Shown here: positions 18,978 to 28,600 of the stretch, in pieces | How positions within the stretch are numbered: the first letter of the stretch is position 1 | How the letters are laid out: every line of letters starts with the position of its first letter | NCBI RefSeq assembly: GCF_003343245.1 | Contig: NZ_CP024901.1 | Location: 2,108,001 to 2,172,000, forward strand | Reading direction: 5' to 3' | DNA from: Photorhabdus laumondii subsp. laumondii | GTDB taxonomy: Bacteria > Pseudomonadota > Gammaproteobacteria > Enterobacterales > Enterobacteriaceae | DNA: 64,000 nucleotides | The notes under the pieces: model-generated | Told to the model about the DNA's origin: nothing | What the model saw: only the letters and a program-made list of their open reading frames with translations | The model's database searches: none | Translations under genes and position numbers: made by a program

Positions 18978-20443
18978 GTGCACTGCCGTACAGGCAGCTT
19001 AGAAAACAAGTAACTATTTTCGTTACCGTAACCTTCTGTGCACTGCCGTACAGGCAGCTTAGAAAATCAAGTAGTGCTTACAAAGGAGAAGAATGTAGTG
19101 CACTGCCGTACAGGCAGCTTAGAAACGCATACCAAGCATCGAATCCCCGTTTAGATAGTGCACTGCCGTACAGGCAGCTTAGAAATAAACGATAACCCCA
19201 TGCTTCTAATGATTGAGGTGCACTGCCGTACAGGCAGCTTAGAAATTTCCGCTGTACGTTGTACTGCACTATTTAATGTGCACTGCCGTACAGGCAGCTT
19301 AGAAAATCAAAGCACAGCAACGAACAGGCAAGGAAAGCCGCACTGCCGTACAGGCAGCTTAGAAATGATACGTCCACAGGTAGCTATTTTCGTTACCGTG
19401 CACTGCCGTACAGGCAGCTTAGAAAAAGGGAGTGGACCAAAGGGTAAACCTCAGTTAGTGCACTGCCGTACAGGCAGCTTAGAAAAATCAAACTCCAGTC
19501 AGTATCGCTATCCGTACGTGCACTGCCGTACAGGCAGCTTAGAAAGTAAACAAACGAAGTATCGGTCTGCCGCTCTTGTGCACTGCCGTACAGGCAGCTT
19601 AGAAAAGACGTGCTCCTTGGGTCCTCTCATTAAGTGTGTGCACTGCCGTACAGGCAGCTTAGAAATGCATCCATCAACATTAAGCCCGTTGACGATTGTG
19701 CACTGCCGTACAGGCAGCTTAGAAAGGTAGCGCCCGATCCCTGATTCAGCTTTAAGTGCACTGCCGTACAGGCAGCTTAGAAATTACATAGGCGGCGAGT
19801 TCTGCACTGATAGAAGTGCACTGCCGTACAGGCAGCTTAGAAAGAGATGAATGACATTGCGCTTCAATGGCAAACGTGCACTGCCGTACAGGCAGCTTAG
19901 AAATAACACATCAGCAAGCTGTTGCTGTGGCAAGTGTGCACTGCCGTACAGGCAGCTTAGAAAACACGTCAGTTCGATAATAAAATCCAGGTCATGTGCA
20001 CTGCCGTACAGGCAGCTTAGAAAAAAATGAGAGTAAGACGATTAGATAGCGATCAGTGCACTGCCGTACAGGCAGCTTAGAAATTTCTCTGTATCAATAA
20101 CCGCTGTTGTGCCGCGTGCACTGCCGTACAGGCAGCTTAGAAAAATGAAATTAATCGTTTCTCTTACAATATTTCGTGCACTGCCGTACAGGCAGCTTAG
20201 AAATACTATGTTGGGATATGCTGCATTATCTAGAAGTGCACTGCCGTACAGGCAGCTTAGAAATCTTGGCCCACATGCGCCACAACGTGGGATGGGTGCA
20301 CTGCCGTACAGGCAGCTTAGAAAAGTATGCACCTTGCGGAAAGCGACAAAGTGGTGTGCACTGCCGTACAGGCAGCTTAGAAAAAATCCCCGGTCGCTAT
20401 CAGTAATTGCATCAGGTGCACTGCCGTACAGGCAGCTTAGAAG
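18978..20443 (+). CRISPR. CRISPR array 1, type I-F, 25 repeats / 24 spacers
   Basis: 28-bp repeats, starting GTGCACTGCCGTACAGGCAG and ending CTTAGAAA, alternate with 32-nt spacers (period 60). The CTGCC-GTACA-GGCAG stem is the Csy4 substrate. Irregularities: the repeat at 19338 starts CCG instead of GTG; the spacer at 19726-19755 is 30 nt; the last repeat (20416-20443) ends AAG, marking the leader-distal end. Position 3 of the repeat is G, as in array 2 but unlike array 3 (T). Spacers 1 and 7 overlap on one target. The array is remote from the cas genes (about 5 kb). Confidence 0.98.
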
Positions 20444-20483
20444 CGCGATAACTGCCTTAGGTTGTTAGGTATAATATTGGAGG

Positions 20484-20804
20484 TTAATTGCGCAGTCTTG
20501 GGGCCAGTAGTTGATGGCGGATGGATTCTGCTAGCTCATCGAGAGAAGGTTGCTCTGGATGTTCATCGGATGTTTCATAGGCTAATTGTGCTTCGGCCAG
20601 ATAAGTATGTACAGGTTGACCATTGTCATCTTCCATCACAACGTGATACCAGGGGGCGGAACGCAGGGTAGCATTGGATGCAATGTCATCCTCTTGGGGT
20701 TGTTCCAGCGAGTATTCCACATCAATATCCACGATGACTCCCAAATAACCCAGAAGTTTGTGACGTACTTGTTGGCCGATACCGAATTTGCTGGCGATAA
20801 TCAT
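20484..20804 (-). CDS. hspQ: HspQ, heat-shock protein / DnaA-degradation factor
   Basis: 106 residues: [33 protein letters not shown]... [25 protein letters not shown]... [26 protein letters not shown], nearly identical in layout to E. coli HspQ. It is a small hemimethylated-DNA-binding-type domain protein that acts as a specificity factor for Lon and promotes turnover of mutant DnaA. The ATG at 20804 is chosen because GGAGGTGA lies just upstream; an in-frame ATG four codons earlier would put that site inside the gene. Confidence 0.95.
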
Positions 20805-21027
20805 AGTCACCTCCAAAGAAGTCTTGTATTGACATTGATATAAGGGCAGTAAGGTGAATTACAAGAGCTGTACCCGGTAGTTGAAGCCATTTTTTGTTTT
20901 AAATTGCAAATGTGGCTTCATCTATTTTCAGGTTAGCTGTAGTAAATATAAAACACAACCAAGAGTCGTGTGCTTAACTATATATGTGAGCGATACCGCA
21001 AGGTGACTGGTTGATTAGGGGGTAATT

Positions 21028-21306
21028 ATGATTAAATATGGGGTAACAATTTATGTTTATGGCCGGGTTCAGGGAGTTGGATTTCGCTATCAAACTTTTC
21101 GTTGGGCGAAACTTAATAGGCTGACAGGTTATGTCTGTAATTTGCATGACGGTAGTGTCAAAATCGTAGCTTATGGTGATAGTGAACAACTAAATACATT
21201 AACCCATTGGTTGGAGCAGGGTGGTCCTCCAGGAGCACGAATAGATAACTTTTCATCTCAATCCTGCGCAGTGGAGGATATTGCAGATTTTATTGTCCGC
21301 CACTGA
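21028..21306 (+). CDS. acyP: AcyP, acylphosphatase
   Basis: 92 residues. The acylphosphatase signature GRVQGVGFRYQTFRWA contains the phosphate loop and catalytic Arg, and GYVCNLHDGSVKIVAYG contains the catalytic Asn. It hydrolyses acyl phosphates such as carbamoyl phosphate or 1,3-bisphosphoglycerate; cytosolic. Ribosome site AGGGGG. Divergent from hspQ; in E. coli the methyltransferase gene rlmI stands between them, and it is absent here. Confidence 0.95.
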   Translation: MIKYGVTIYVYGRVQGVGFRYQTFRWAKLNRLTGYVCNLHDGSVKIVAYGDSEQLNTLTHWLEQGGPPGARIDNFSSQSCAVEDIADFIVRH

Positions 21307-21319
21307 GCTAGTTTATTGA

Positions 21320-21649
21320 TTAGATACACTTTACCGGTTTCGGTAGCCCGGCGATCTTAGTTGCCTGTTTTGCTGGCCCTTTGGGAAACAGACGGTAAAG
21401 ATAGCGGCTGTTGCCTTTTTCTTCGCCATACTTTTGTGCGATCGCTTTTACTAACATACGGATAGCTGGGGATGTATTAAATTCCTTATAAAATTCCCGG
21501 ATAAAACGAATGACTTCCCAATGCGGTTCAGTCAAAGTGATTTCTTCCTGTTTGGCGAGAAGTAAAGCTATTGCTTCCTCCCAGTCACTACTGTTTTTCA
21601 GATAACCTTGCGCATCGGTTTCGATTTCTTGACCTTCGAATACCAGCAT
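21320..21649 (-). CDS. tusE: TusE, sulfur carrier for tRNA 2-thiouridine
   Basis: 109 residues of the DsrC/TusE family ending KPVKCI, with the penultimate Cys as persulfide carrier. Conserved [32 protein letters not shown] and [28 protein letters not shown]. It accepts sulfur from TusBCD and passes it to MnmA for s2U34 of tRNA. The frame has two more upstream codons (MI), but the ATG at 21649 ([17 protein letters not shown]) matches the family start. Convergent with acyP with a gap of only 13 nt. Confidence 0.95.
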   Translation of the reverse strand: MLVFEGQEIETDAQGYLKNSSDWEEAIALLLAKQEEITLTEPHWEVIRFIREFYKEFNTSPAIRMLVKAIAQKYGEEKGNSRYLYRLFPKGPAKQATKIAGLPKPVKCI

Positions 21650-21833
21650 AATCATTAATAACCATTAAAGAAAAGTAGCCGTAATTTAGCAAAAATCACT
21701 TCCATACCCAAGAATGGTATGCACATGTGACGATAAAGTAAGCCAACAACCATAAAAAAGGGTAAATTTACGGCAATCGAACAGAAGGATACTTTACATC
21801 TGTCTCGGTGCTGTTTATAGTGCACGCCATTGC

Positions 21834-21921
21834 GGAGGGGTGGCCGAGCGGCTTAAGGCAGCGGTCTTGAAAACCGCCGATGGGAAACCATCCGAGAGTT
21901 CGAATCTCTCCTCCTCCGCCA
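21834..21921 (+). tRNA. serT: tRNA-Ser (anticodon UGA)
   Basis: 88-nt class II tRNA: acceptor GGAGGGG pairs with CTCCTCC, D-arm GGCCGAGCGGCTTAAGGC, anticodon arm GCGGT-CTTGAAA-ACCGC with TGA, a long variable arm (GATGGGAAACCATC) and T-arm GAGAG-TTCGAAT-CTCTC, with CCA encoded. It matches E. coli serT, which also follows the tusE region. An integrase remnant follows at once, so its 3' end has served as an attachment site. Confidence 0.97.
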
Positions 21922-22026
21922 ATTCTTTCTAACTTTATGTTTATAAACAATTTTCCTAAGATTCACACCTTACTGTTGCACATGAGTGTACCACATCGTT
22001 CCAACGGTGCTGGAGAATTCATTCGT

Positions 22027-22221
22027 ATGTGTACTCATCTTTATCGTCGTGGGCTAATGTATTATTTCCGCCGGAGAATACCTGCTGATTTGGTACAAGT
22101 TTGTAGCAAATCTGAAATAGTTCAATCTCTTAAAACAACCAATAGGGTTGAAGCGCTGATACGTCTTCGTCAACTTGATGTAAATTTAGACCTAAAGTTT
22201 GCAGAAATGCGTCTTGGGTAA
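22027..22221 (+). pseudogene. N-terminal stub of a tyrosine-recombinase integrase
   Basis: About 64 codons: MCTHLYRRGLMYYFRRRIPADLV...EIVQSLKTTNRVEALIRLRQLDVNLDLKFAEMR, the N-terminal arm-binding motif found in many phage/island integrases (LYRRG..YYFRRRIP). The catalytic domain is missing. It lies 105 nt behind tRNA-Ser in the orientation typical of island integrases, so it marks an element that once used this tRNA. Confidence 0.75.
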
Positions 22222-22958
22222 GGTAGGGATACCAAATTCACTATCATTGTAAGTTTCAAAAGTTTTACCGGAGTTTTTATATATAATCTTTATTCTATTA
22301 TTTCTTTATCATTATAGTTATTTGGCTGAATGTATTACAAGCGGTTTTATCTGTAAAATCAATATTTATTATGAGTGGTTAAATGCTTATGTTTATTAGT
22401 GATGTGAAAATGGTTTAGTAAAGTAATTGGATGTGAAATATATTCAGTAGTTTGCAAATATAATATTTGGTGGCTTAATTGATTAGCTTTTAATTAAATA
22501 ATTTAATAGTGGAATATGAACATTGTATCCAAAGGTATTGAATTACCTCATAATGAACAATAATGACAAATTGATGCTTGATAACCGTTAATTCTATTAA
22601 TCCTTATGTTAGGTAAATTTCAAATAATATTGAAAAGAGTACCGTGATTATTTTTTAATTGGAATGTATGTGGTTTTTTAGAATTAAAAATAAGGTCTTG
22701 TGATTTTTTAAATATAAATTATTAATTTGATTTTTACATAAAAATGGATTTATTTAAATGGTTTTCACCTGCAATAATATAGATTATTTAAAATCACATT
22801 TTTAAAATATCAGACTTTAATAAAGTTTTTGATTGATAGGTGAATTTAGTTATAAATAGATTGAATAATTGACCGTGAAGAATATTGGATGGCAAAATAT
22901 CCAATGGATTATTTAAAGAAATATGAAATTATTTATAGAATAATAATATTGCATATGT
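22222..22958. other. AT-rich gene-free stretch
   Basis: About 740 bases between the integrase stub and the IS630 element. Very AT-rich, with no open frame or RNA that I can support; probably decayed island DNA. Confidence 0.45.
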
Positions 22959-22960
22959 TA

Positions 22961-24057
22961 TACCCGTAATCATTGAAGATGCTTGATTTTATCCGAAATG
23001 GAGATCATTATCCTCGCTATGAAAATATTTATTACATCAGAACAAAAAATCAAACTTGAACGTCTTCACGACACCACTCGTGATGGTCAGGTACGAGACA
23101 GAATAAAAGCGATCCTTCTGGCTTCTGAAGGGTGGAGTTCTGTGATGATAGCCCAGGCATTGCGACTCCATCAGACCACCGTTGACCGCCATATCAGTGA
23201 TTACCTTAATCAAGGTAAACTTAAATCTGATAATGGAGGGTCTGATAGTTTGCTTTCCCGAGAACAAACTGATTTTTTAATCAATCACTTATCTCAACAT
23301 CTTTTCCATCACACCCATGAAATCGTGGCCTATGTTGCTCAGCTCTGGAATATTACCTTTAGCATTCCCGGCATGAATAAATGGCTACACCGTCAGGGTT
23401 TTTCTTATAAAAAACCTTGTGGCGTCCCTCATAAATTCGACGCAGAAAAACAGCGACAATTTATTGAATATTATGAGAATCTTAAAGTCACAGCGAAAGA
23501 CGAACCCATCCTTTTTCTTGATGCTGTTCACCCGACTCAAGGCACCAAACTCAGTTATGGCTGGATGCGAAAAGGCGAGAAAAAAACCGTCAAAACAACA
23601 GGAAGCCGGACTCGCCTGAATATATTGGGTGCCCTCAACCTGAATGCCATTGGTCGTACGGTGTTCCAGGAATATCAGACCATCAACGACTACAACATTT
23701 GCTGTTTTTTCAATGAAATAAGAAAGTCTTATCCTGACTATCATCAAAAAATTCACCTTATTGTGGATGGAGCGGGTTACAACAAAGCTCATCTTGTGAA
23801 GGAGTGGGCTTATGTTAGCAATATTGAGTTACATTACCTTCCTCCCTATAGTCCAAATTTAAACCCGATAGAACGATTATGGAAGGTCATGAATGAACAG
23901 GTTCGAAATAACCGTTATTTCGCGGATAAACATGAATTTCGAGACAACGTCTTCAAATTTTTCACCACAACGCTACCGGATATAGCGGACTCGCTGATGT
24001 CTAGAATTAACGACCATTTTCAGGTGCTAAAAACTGCATCTTGAAGTTTCTTGGGTA
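22961..24057 (+). mobile_element. IS630-family insertion sequence with ERIC-like ends
   Basis: 1097 bp. It begins TACCCGTAATCATTGAAGA and ends TCTTGAAGTTTCTTGGGTA, flanked on both sides by TA (22959-22960 and 24058-24059), the IS630/Tc1-mariner target duplication. It contains one full transposase. The left end matches the right end of the ERICs at about 20 of 25 positions, and the right end matches the left end of the ERICs at 20 of 25. An ERIC copy starts 44 bp downstream. Confidence 0.88.
23019..24044 (+). CDS. IS630-family transposase
   Basis: 341 residues from the ATG at 23019 (a TTG at 22983 would add 12). The N-terminal helix-turn-helix (EGWSSVMIAQALRLHQTTVDRHISDYL) is followed by a winged part and the DDE domain: first Asp in PILFLDAVHP, second Asp in HLIVDGAGYNKAH, Glu in PPYSPNLNPIERLWKVMNE. 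All three catalytic residues are present and there is no frameshift, so the protein may be active. It should act on the TATACCC...CAAGATGC ends of its own element and possibly on ERICs. Confidence 0.93.
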   Translation: MKIFITSEQKIKLERLHDTTRDGQVRDRIKAILLASEGWSSVMIAQALRLHQTTVDRHISDYLNQGKLKSDNGGSDSLLSREQTDFLINHLSQHLFHHTHEIVAYVAQLWNITFSIPGMNKWLHRQGFSYKKPCGVPHKFDAEKQRQFIEYYENLKVTAKDEPILFLDAVHPTQGTKLSYGWMRKGEKKTVKTTGSRTRLNILGALNLNAIGRTVFQEYQTINDYNICCFFNEIRKSYPDYHQKIHLIVDGAGYNKAHLVKEWAYVSNIELHYLPPYSPNLNPIERLWKVMNEQVRNNRYFADKHEFRDNVFKFFTTTLPDIADSLMSRINDHFQVLKTAS

Positions 24058-24101
24058 TAGTTAAATCCAGAGTGGTTAAATTCTATTTTTATACAGTAGC
24101 T

Positions 24102-24226
24102 ATACCCTACGGATTTCAAGATGCATCGCGACGGCAAGGGAGCGAATCCCCGGGAGCATAGATAACTATGTGACTGGGGCGAGTGAGTGCAGCCAACAAA
24201 GAGGTAACTTGAAAGATAACGGGTAT
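24102..24226 (+). repeat. ERIC element, copy 3
   Basis: Complete ERIC: ATACCCTACGGATTTCAAGA at the left, GTGACTGGGGCGAG core, GATAACGGGTAT at the right. It lies 44 bp from the right end of the IS630-family element and just upstream of the orphan gene at 24248. Confidence 0.93.
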
Positions 24227-24247
24227 ATAACGAAAGGAGATTGAAAC

Positions 24248-24787
24248 ATGATGTATTCAGTTAAAGGTGTTCAATATCAAACGTTAGTGAATATCCCTAA
24301 AAATATTGGGTTAGGATATTCTGGGAGTAACGGTAAAGTTCACCTTGTTGATGGTGACTTCTTATTTTATGGTTCTGTTGATATTCAAGGTGAGAACGGG
24401 ACTATCAATAAAAAAACGGAAGTTGATGCTAACTGGACGGTGAAATTTAATGAAATGCCTTGTGATAGTCAGGGTAATATCTTGCTCAAATCTCACTGGT
24501 TTAGTCCTGCGAGCAATGATCGCTGGCTTATAAAAGATAAAATGCGGCTCATGATTCTTTGCTCAAAAGAACCAACTCATCGATTGATTCTTGAGACCGG
24601 TGAAATCATTGATAATAAAGTTGACAACGATTATCTTCGTAACATGATATTTTCTTACACCATAACTACGGCGCTAATAGTAAGCAATGCGTTTAACTTA
24701 AAAAATGCTCTGATATTTTCAGGGCATTTCCTTAATTATAGAGATAATCCACCATTGTTCAGATGGAATGGAATATTAGATATATGA
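24248..24787 (+). CDS. orphan protein of unknown function (179 aa)
   Basis: Not recognised. Double ATG start (24248 and 24251) behind GGAG. The first ~120 residues look beta-rich (YSVKGVQYQTLVNIP, GKVHLVDGDFLFYGSVDIQGENG, EVDANWTVKFNEMPCDSQGNILLKSHWF). A more hydrophobic stretch follows (MIFSYTITTALIVSNAFNLKNALIFSG, residues ~137-163), possibly one membrane segment. No signal peptide. It stands alone between an ERIC and the leader of CRISPR array 2, in DNA that varies between strains in most genomes, so it may be cargo of the former tRNA-Ser island. Defence or anti-defence is possible but unsupported. Confidence 0.65.
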   Translation: MMYSVKGVQYQTLVNIPKNIGLGYSGSNGKVHLVDGDFLFYGSVDIQGENGTINKKTEVDANWTVKFNEMPCDSQGNILLKSHWFSPASNDRWLIKDKMRLMILCSKEPTHRLILETGEIIDNKVDNDYLRNMIFSYTITTALIVSNAFNLKNALIFSGHFLNYRDNPPLFRWNGILDI

Positions 24788-25260
24788 GAAAACAACCTGA
24801 TGTTTTTATTTAATGATGGGAGTGGTTGCTGAAATGGTTTATGTAAATGATTGATATAATAGATGTATATTCTGGAGGTGAGTCATTATAGGATTATTAG
24901 CTAATAATAAAGAATCATTTTTTATCTGTAATGTTTATATTTGCTCTCATAATAACATGTAATATAGATTATATCTTTAATTAAGCTAATTATATTTCTG
25001 AAAATATGAATTGGATACTTGTTAAATTGGGTAATACTGAATTTTTCAATATTTAAGTACATGGTGAAATTAATGAAACTGTTGGAATATTGGATGATGT
25101 CACTATTGAAAGGGGCTGTGAGATTAAGAGGTACTGATTTTTGTCGATGACCGAATTCAGTGAATGGTTCCAGTATCATTGAACATTTTACAGGCAACAA
25201 TTCTCACTTACTGCATAGATCTTAGGCTTAGAACAGATGACTTAAGTATGTGATGGTATT
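24788..25260. other. gene-free stretch before CRISPR array 2
   Basis: About 470 AT-rich bases. A 92-codon open frame on the minus strand (24922-25200) has a low-complexity, AT-driven composition and no family resemblance. No trace of the missing cas1 5' part was seen. Confidence 0.4.
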
Positions 25261-25269
25261 TTTGCTGCT

Positions 25270-25410
25270 ACCTTATTTTTACCCTTTTTTTGAAGGGAGT
25301 TGTAATTTATTGATTTTATGGATAAATTAATTATCTCTTATAAAAAGGGTTTTTCACTTTTTAGTAGTTATGCTATTTAAAAATCAGCAGGTTAAAGTTA
25401 ATATGTAACA
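25270..25410 (+). promoter_or_regulatory. leader of CRISPR array 2
   Basis: Inverted repeat ACCCTTTTTT (25281-25290) / AAAAAGGGT (25342-25350), then TTAATATGTAACA directly before the first repeat. Its spacing to the array is identical to that in the other two leaders. Confidence 0.8.
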
Positions 25411-25558
25411 GTGCACTGCCGTACAGGCAGCTTAGAAAAACAACAAAACCAACATGTCCTCCACCAATATGTGCACTGCCGTACAGGCAGCTTAGAAAAA
25501 GCATCCCGATCACTTCGGTAATATGAATGAGTGCACTGCCGTACAGGCAGCTTAGAAG
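25411..25558 (+). CRISPR. CRISPR array 2, type I-F, 3 repeats / 2 spacers
   Basis: Three 28-bp repeats at 25411, 25471 and 25531 with two 32-nt spacers. Repeats carry GTG at positions 1-3 and the last repeat ends AAG, both features shared with array 1. The final repeat abuts the remnant of cas1 with no gap. Confidence 0.97.
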
Positions 25559-25692
25559 CGGCAATGGCTGGAGAAGATGAACAGGAGTTTCGCCAACGCT
25601 GTATTAGTGGATTTCAAAAAGCTGATGCTTTAGACACCATGATTGAGGCACTACAAACAACTGCGCAACAATTGAGTCAGGTGGCACGATGA
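25559..25692 (+). pseudogene. cas1: 3' remnant of cas1 (last ~43 codons)
   Basis: From the end of array 2 to the TGA at 25690-25692, one frame reads AAMAGEDEQEFRQRCISGFQ and continues KADALDTMIEALQTTAQQLS, ending QVAR. It fits the helical C-terminus of type I-F Cas1 in character, and the gene order cas1-cas2/3 with an ATGA overlap (stop of this frame, start of cas3) is the normal I-F arrangement. No start codon with a ribosome site and no catalytic residues remain. Identity as cas1 is inferred from position and the tail sequence. Confidence 0.7.
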
Positions 25693-28600
25693 ATATTCTC
25701 TTAGTTTCCCAGTGTAATAAACGAGCGCTAACAGAAACCCGCCGAATTTTGGATCAATTTGCTGAACGTAAAGGTGATAGAACTTGGCAAACGGCTATCA
25801 CCCAGGAAGGTTTAAATACTTTGCGTAAGTTATTGCGTAAAACGGCACGTCGTAATACGGCGGTGGCTTGCCATTGGATAAAAAGTGGTGGTCAAACTGA
25901 GCTGTTATGGATAGTCGGGAATTTGCGGCGCTTTAACTCACGAGGAGTTGTACCTACAAATACAACACAACGTGATGTGCTGAAAAGTCAGGATGAAAAT
26001 CATTGGCATAGTGTAGAGGCTATCAGCTTATTGGCAGCGATTGCCGGGTTATTTCATGATTTTGGTAAAGCTAATACATTATTCCAGCAAGGTTTACAGG
26101 GTAATGGGCGGTTTCAACCGTACCGACATGAATGGGTGTCTTTGCGGCTGTTTCAGGCATTTGTTGCGGAACAAGATGATAGGGAGTGGATGACTTCGTT
26201 GAGTCAGATTGAGCCTAGTGATGAGGATAAGATTCTTTCCCGTTTGGTTAAGGATGATATCGATAAAAAATATGCAAACCCTTTTGTTAACTTACCGCCA
26301 TTGGCAACCACTGTCGCTTGGCTAATCCTCTCTCATCATCGTCTTCCTGTTTATCCTAGTTATGACGATCGATATGTACGCAGACCACAATTAAAAGATA
26401 TTGATAGTTGGCTGATTAACCACTTAGAACCGTCATGGAACTCAATCAACATGGATAATAAGGTCTGGAGTGATCAGGATAAACGTGATGTCTGGACATT
26501 CCCAAATGGTACACCTATCCGTAGTCAGACTTGGCGTCAGAAAGCACAAAAATTTGCGCAAAGAGCGCTGCAATCAACGTCATTAGTGCAATATGGCAAT
26601 CTGAACCAGCGTTTCACCAGTCATATGTCTCGACTGGTTTTAATGCTGGCCGATCATCATTATTCATCGTTACCTGCAACTTTGGGTTGGCAGGATGTTA
26701 ACTATGGGGTATTTGCCAATACTGATAGAACCACCGGTAAGTGCAAGCAGCGATTAGATGAGCACAATATTGGTGTTGGACAGAATGCTTTACTACTGGG
26801 GAGAAGTTTGCCACATATTCGTAAAACGCTGCCTGCGATTACCCGGCATAAAGGATTTAAACAACGCAGTAAAGATGAAAAATACCGTTGGCAGGATCAG
26901 GCGTTCTATGTCGCATGTGCTTTACGCGAACGTTCAGTAGAACAGGGCTTTTTTGGCATTAATATGGCTTCTACTGGTTGTGGTAAAACTTTTGCTAATG
27001 CACGCATCATGTATGGATTAGCTGATGAAAAACAAGGATGCCGTTTCTCTATCGCTTTGGGGTTAAGAACGTTAACGTTACAAACCGGTGATGCGTTACG
27101 TAAAAGATTGCATTTAGAAGAAGATGATTTAGCGGTACTGATTGGCTCGCAGGCAGTGAAAGAATTACATCAACTCCGCCAAAAGGCGCTTGAGCCTGAT
27201 GTGGGCAGCATATCCGCGGAAGCGTTATTTGCTGAACACCAGTATGTTAGTTATGACGGTAGCTTAGATGATGGGCGTCTGAGTCATTGGTTACGTAAAG
27301 ATAATAAACTTAATAAGCTGCTTAGCGCACCTGTACTGGTGGCGACCATCGACCATTTAATTCCAGCTACAGAAGGTATTCGTGGTGGAAAGCAAATTGC
27401 ACCTATGTTGAGGTTACTCACTTCTGATCTCGTGTTAGATGAGCCTGATGATTTTGATATTAACGATTTGTCGGCTTTATGCCGATTAGTGAACTGGGCA
27501 GGATTATTAGGTTCGCGGGTATTGCTTTCATCTGCCACATTACCACCTGCGTTGATTCAGGCATTGTTCAATGCTTATCGTGCCGGACGCCAAGATTATC
27601 AATTAGCATGTGGTCAACCTGGTGCTCCGGTGAATATCTGTTGTGCTTGGTTTGATGAATATGAAACAACGCAACAGGATGTGGTCAATGCATATCAGTT
27701 TCAGGAACAGCATAATATTTTCGTTAATAAGCGTATTGGCAGGCTTAAAAAAATAGTGCCATTGCGTAAAGCTGAACTTGTGCCGATTATTTCTGAAAGT
27801 CGTAAGATTAATGATGTTATTAATACTATCGCCGAAGTGATGCATCACTCTATATTGAAGTTGCGTGAGGAGCATCATCAAACTCATTCATCGGGTAAAA
27901 CCGTCTCTATTGGTTTAATCCGTATGGCAAATATTGATCCATTGGTTGCTGTTGCACAGCGGTTATTACAAATGCCATCTCCTGAAAATGTGCGCATCCA
28001 TTATTGCGTTTATCACAGTCAACATCCTATGGCGATACGTTCTCATCTTGAACATCGGCTGGATTCCACATTAACACGATACGATGAAGAAGAGTTGTGG
28101 CAGGTGGCGGAAATTCGCAAAGTATTAGAAGAGACATCGGAAAGGGATCATATTTTTGTAGTAGCGGCAACTTCTGTAGCTGAAGTTGGCCGAGATCATG
28201 ATTACGATTGGAGTATAGCTGAACCCAGCTCAATGCGTTCATTGATACAACTTGCCGGACGTATTCAACGTCATCGACGAAAAGAACCACGGGAGCCTAA
28301 TCTGCATATTCTGGCGAAAAACTATAAGGCACTTAAAGCGACTGATTTAAAACATCCGGTTTATTGTCGCCCAGGGTTTGAGTCGAAAGATTATCTTTTT
28401 GCTAATCATGATTTACATGAATTACTGGAACCTTATCAATATGAACTAATCAGTGCATTGCCGAGAATAAAGGAACGCGATAATGCTGGAGATAGTTCAC
28501 CTTTTGAAAATTTGGTCGATCTTGAACATCAACGTTTATGGGAAGAACTTCAAGGTGGCTCTGATAATAAACACGGTTACTGCTCAGCTCTTTGGTGGCG

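Noticed and set aside
19078..20468. Several open frames of 60-190 codons across array 1 on both strands
   Set aside because: They are translations of CRISPR repeats (HCRTGSLE, ALPYRQLR, FLSCLYGSA repeated every 20 residues) and not proteins. The same applies to frames across arrays 2 and 3.
24248..24787. Possibility that the orphan gene is the missing 5' part of cas1
   Set aside because: Its sequence lacks any Cas1-like helical core or metal-binding residues, has its own start and stop, and is separated by 600 bp of non-coding DNA.
24922..25200. 92-codon minus-strand frame before array 2
   Set aside because: AT-driven composition (many I, Y, N, K), no ribosome site and no family-like motif; overlaps non-coding DNA next to the leader.
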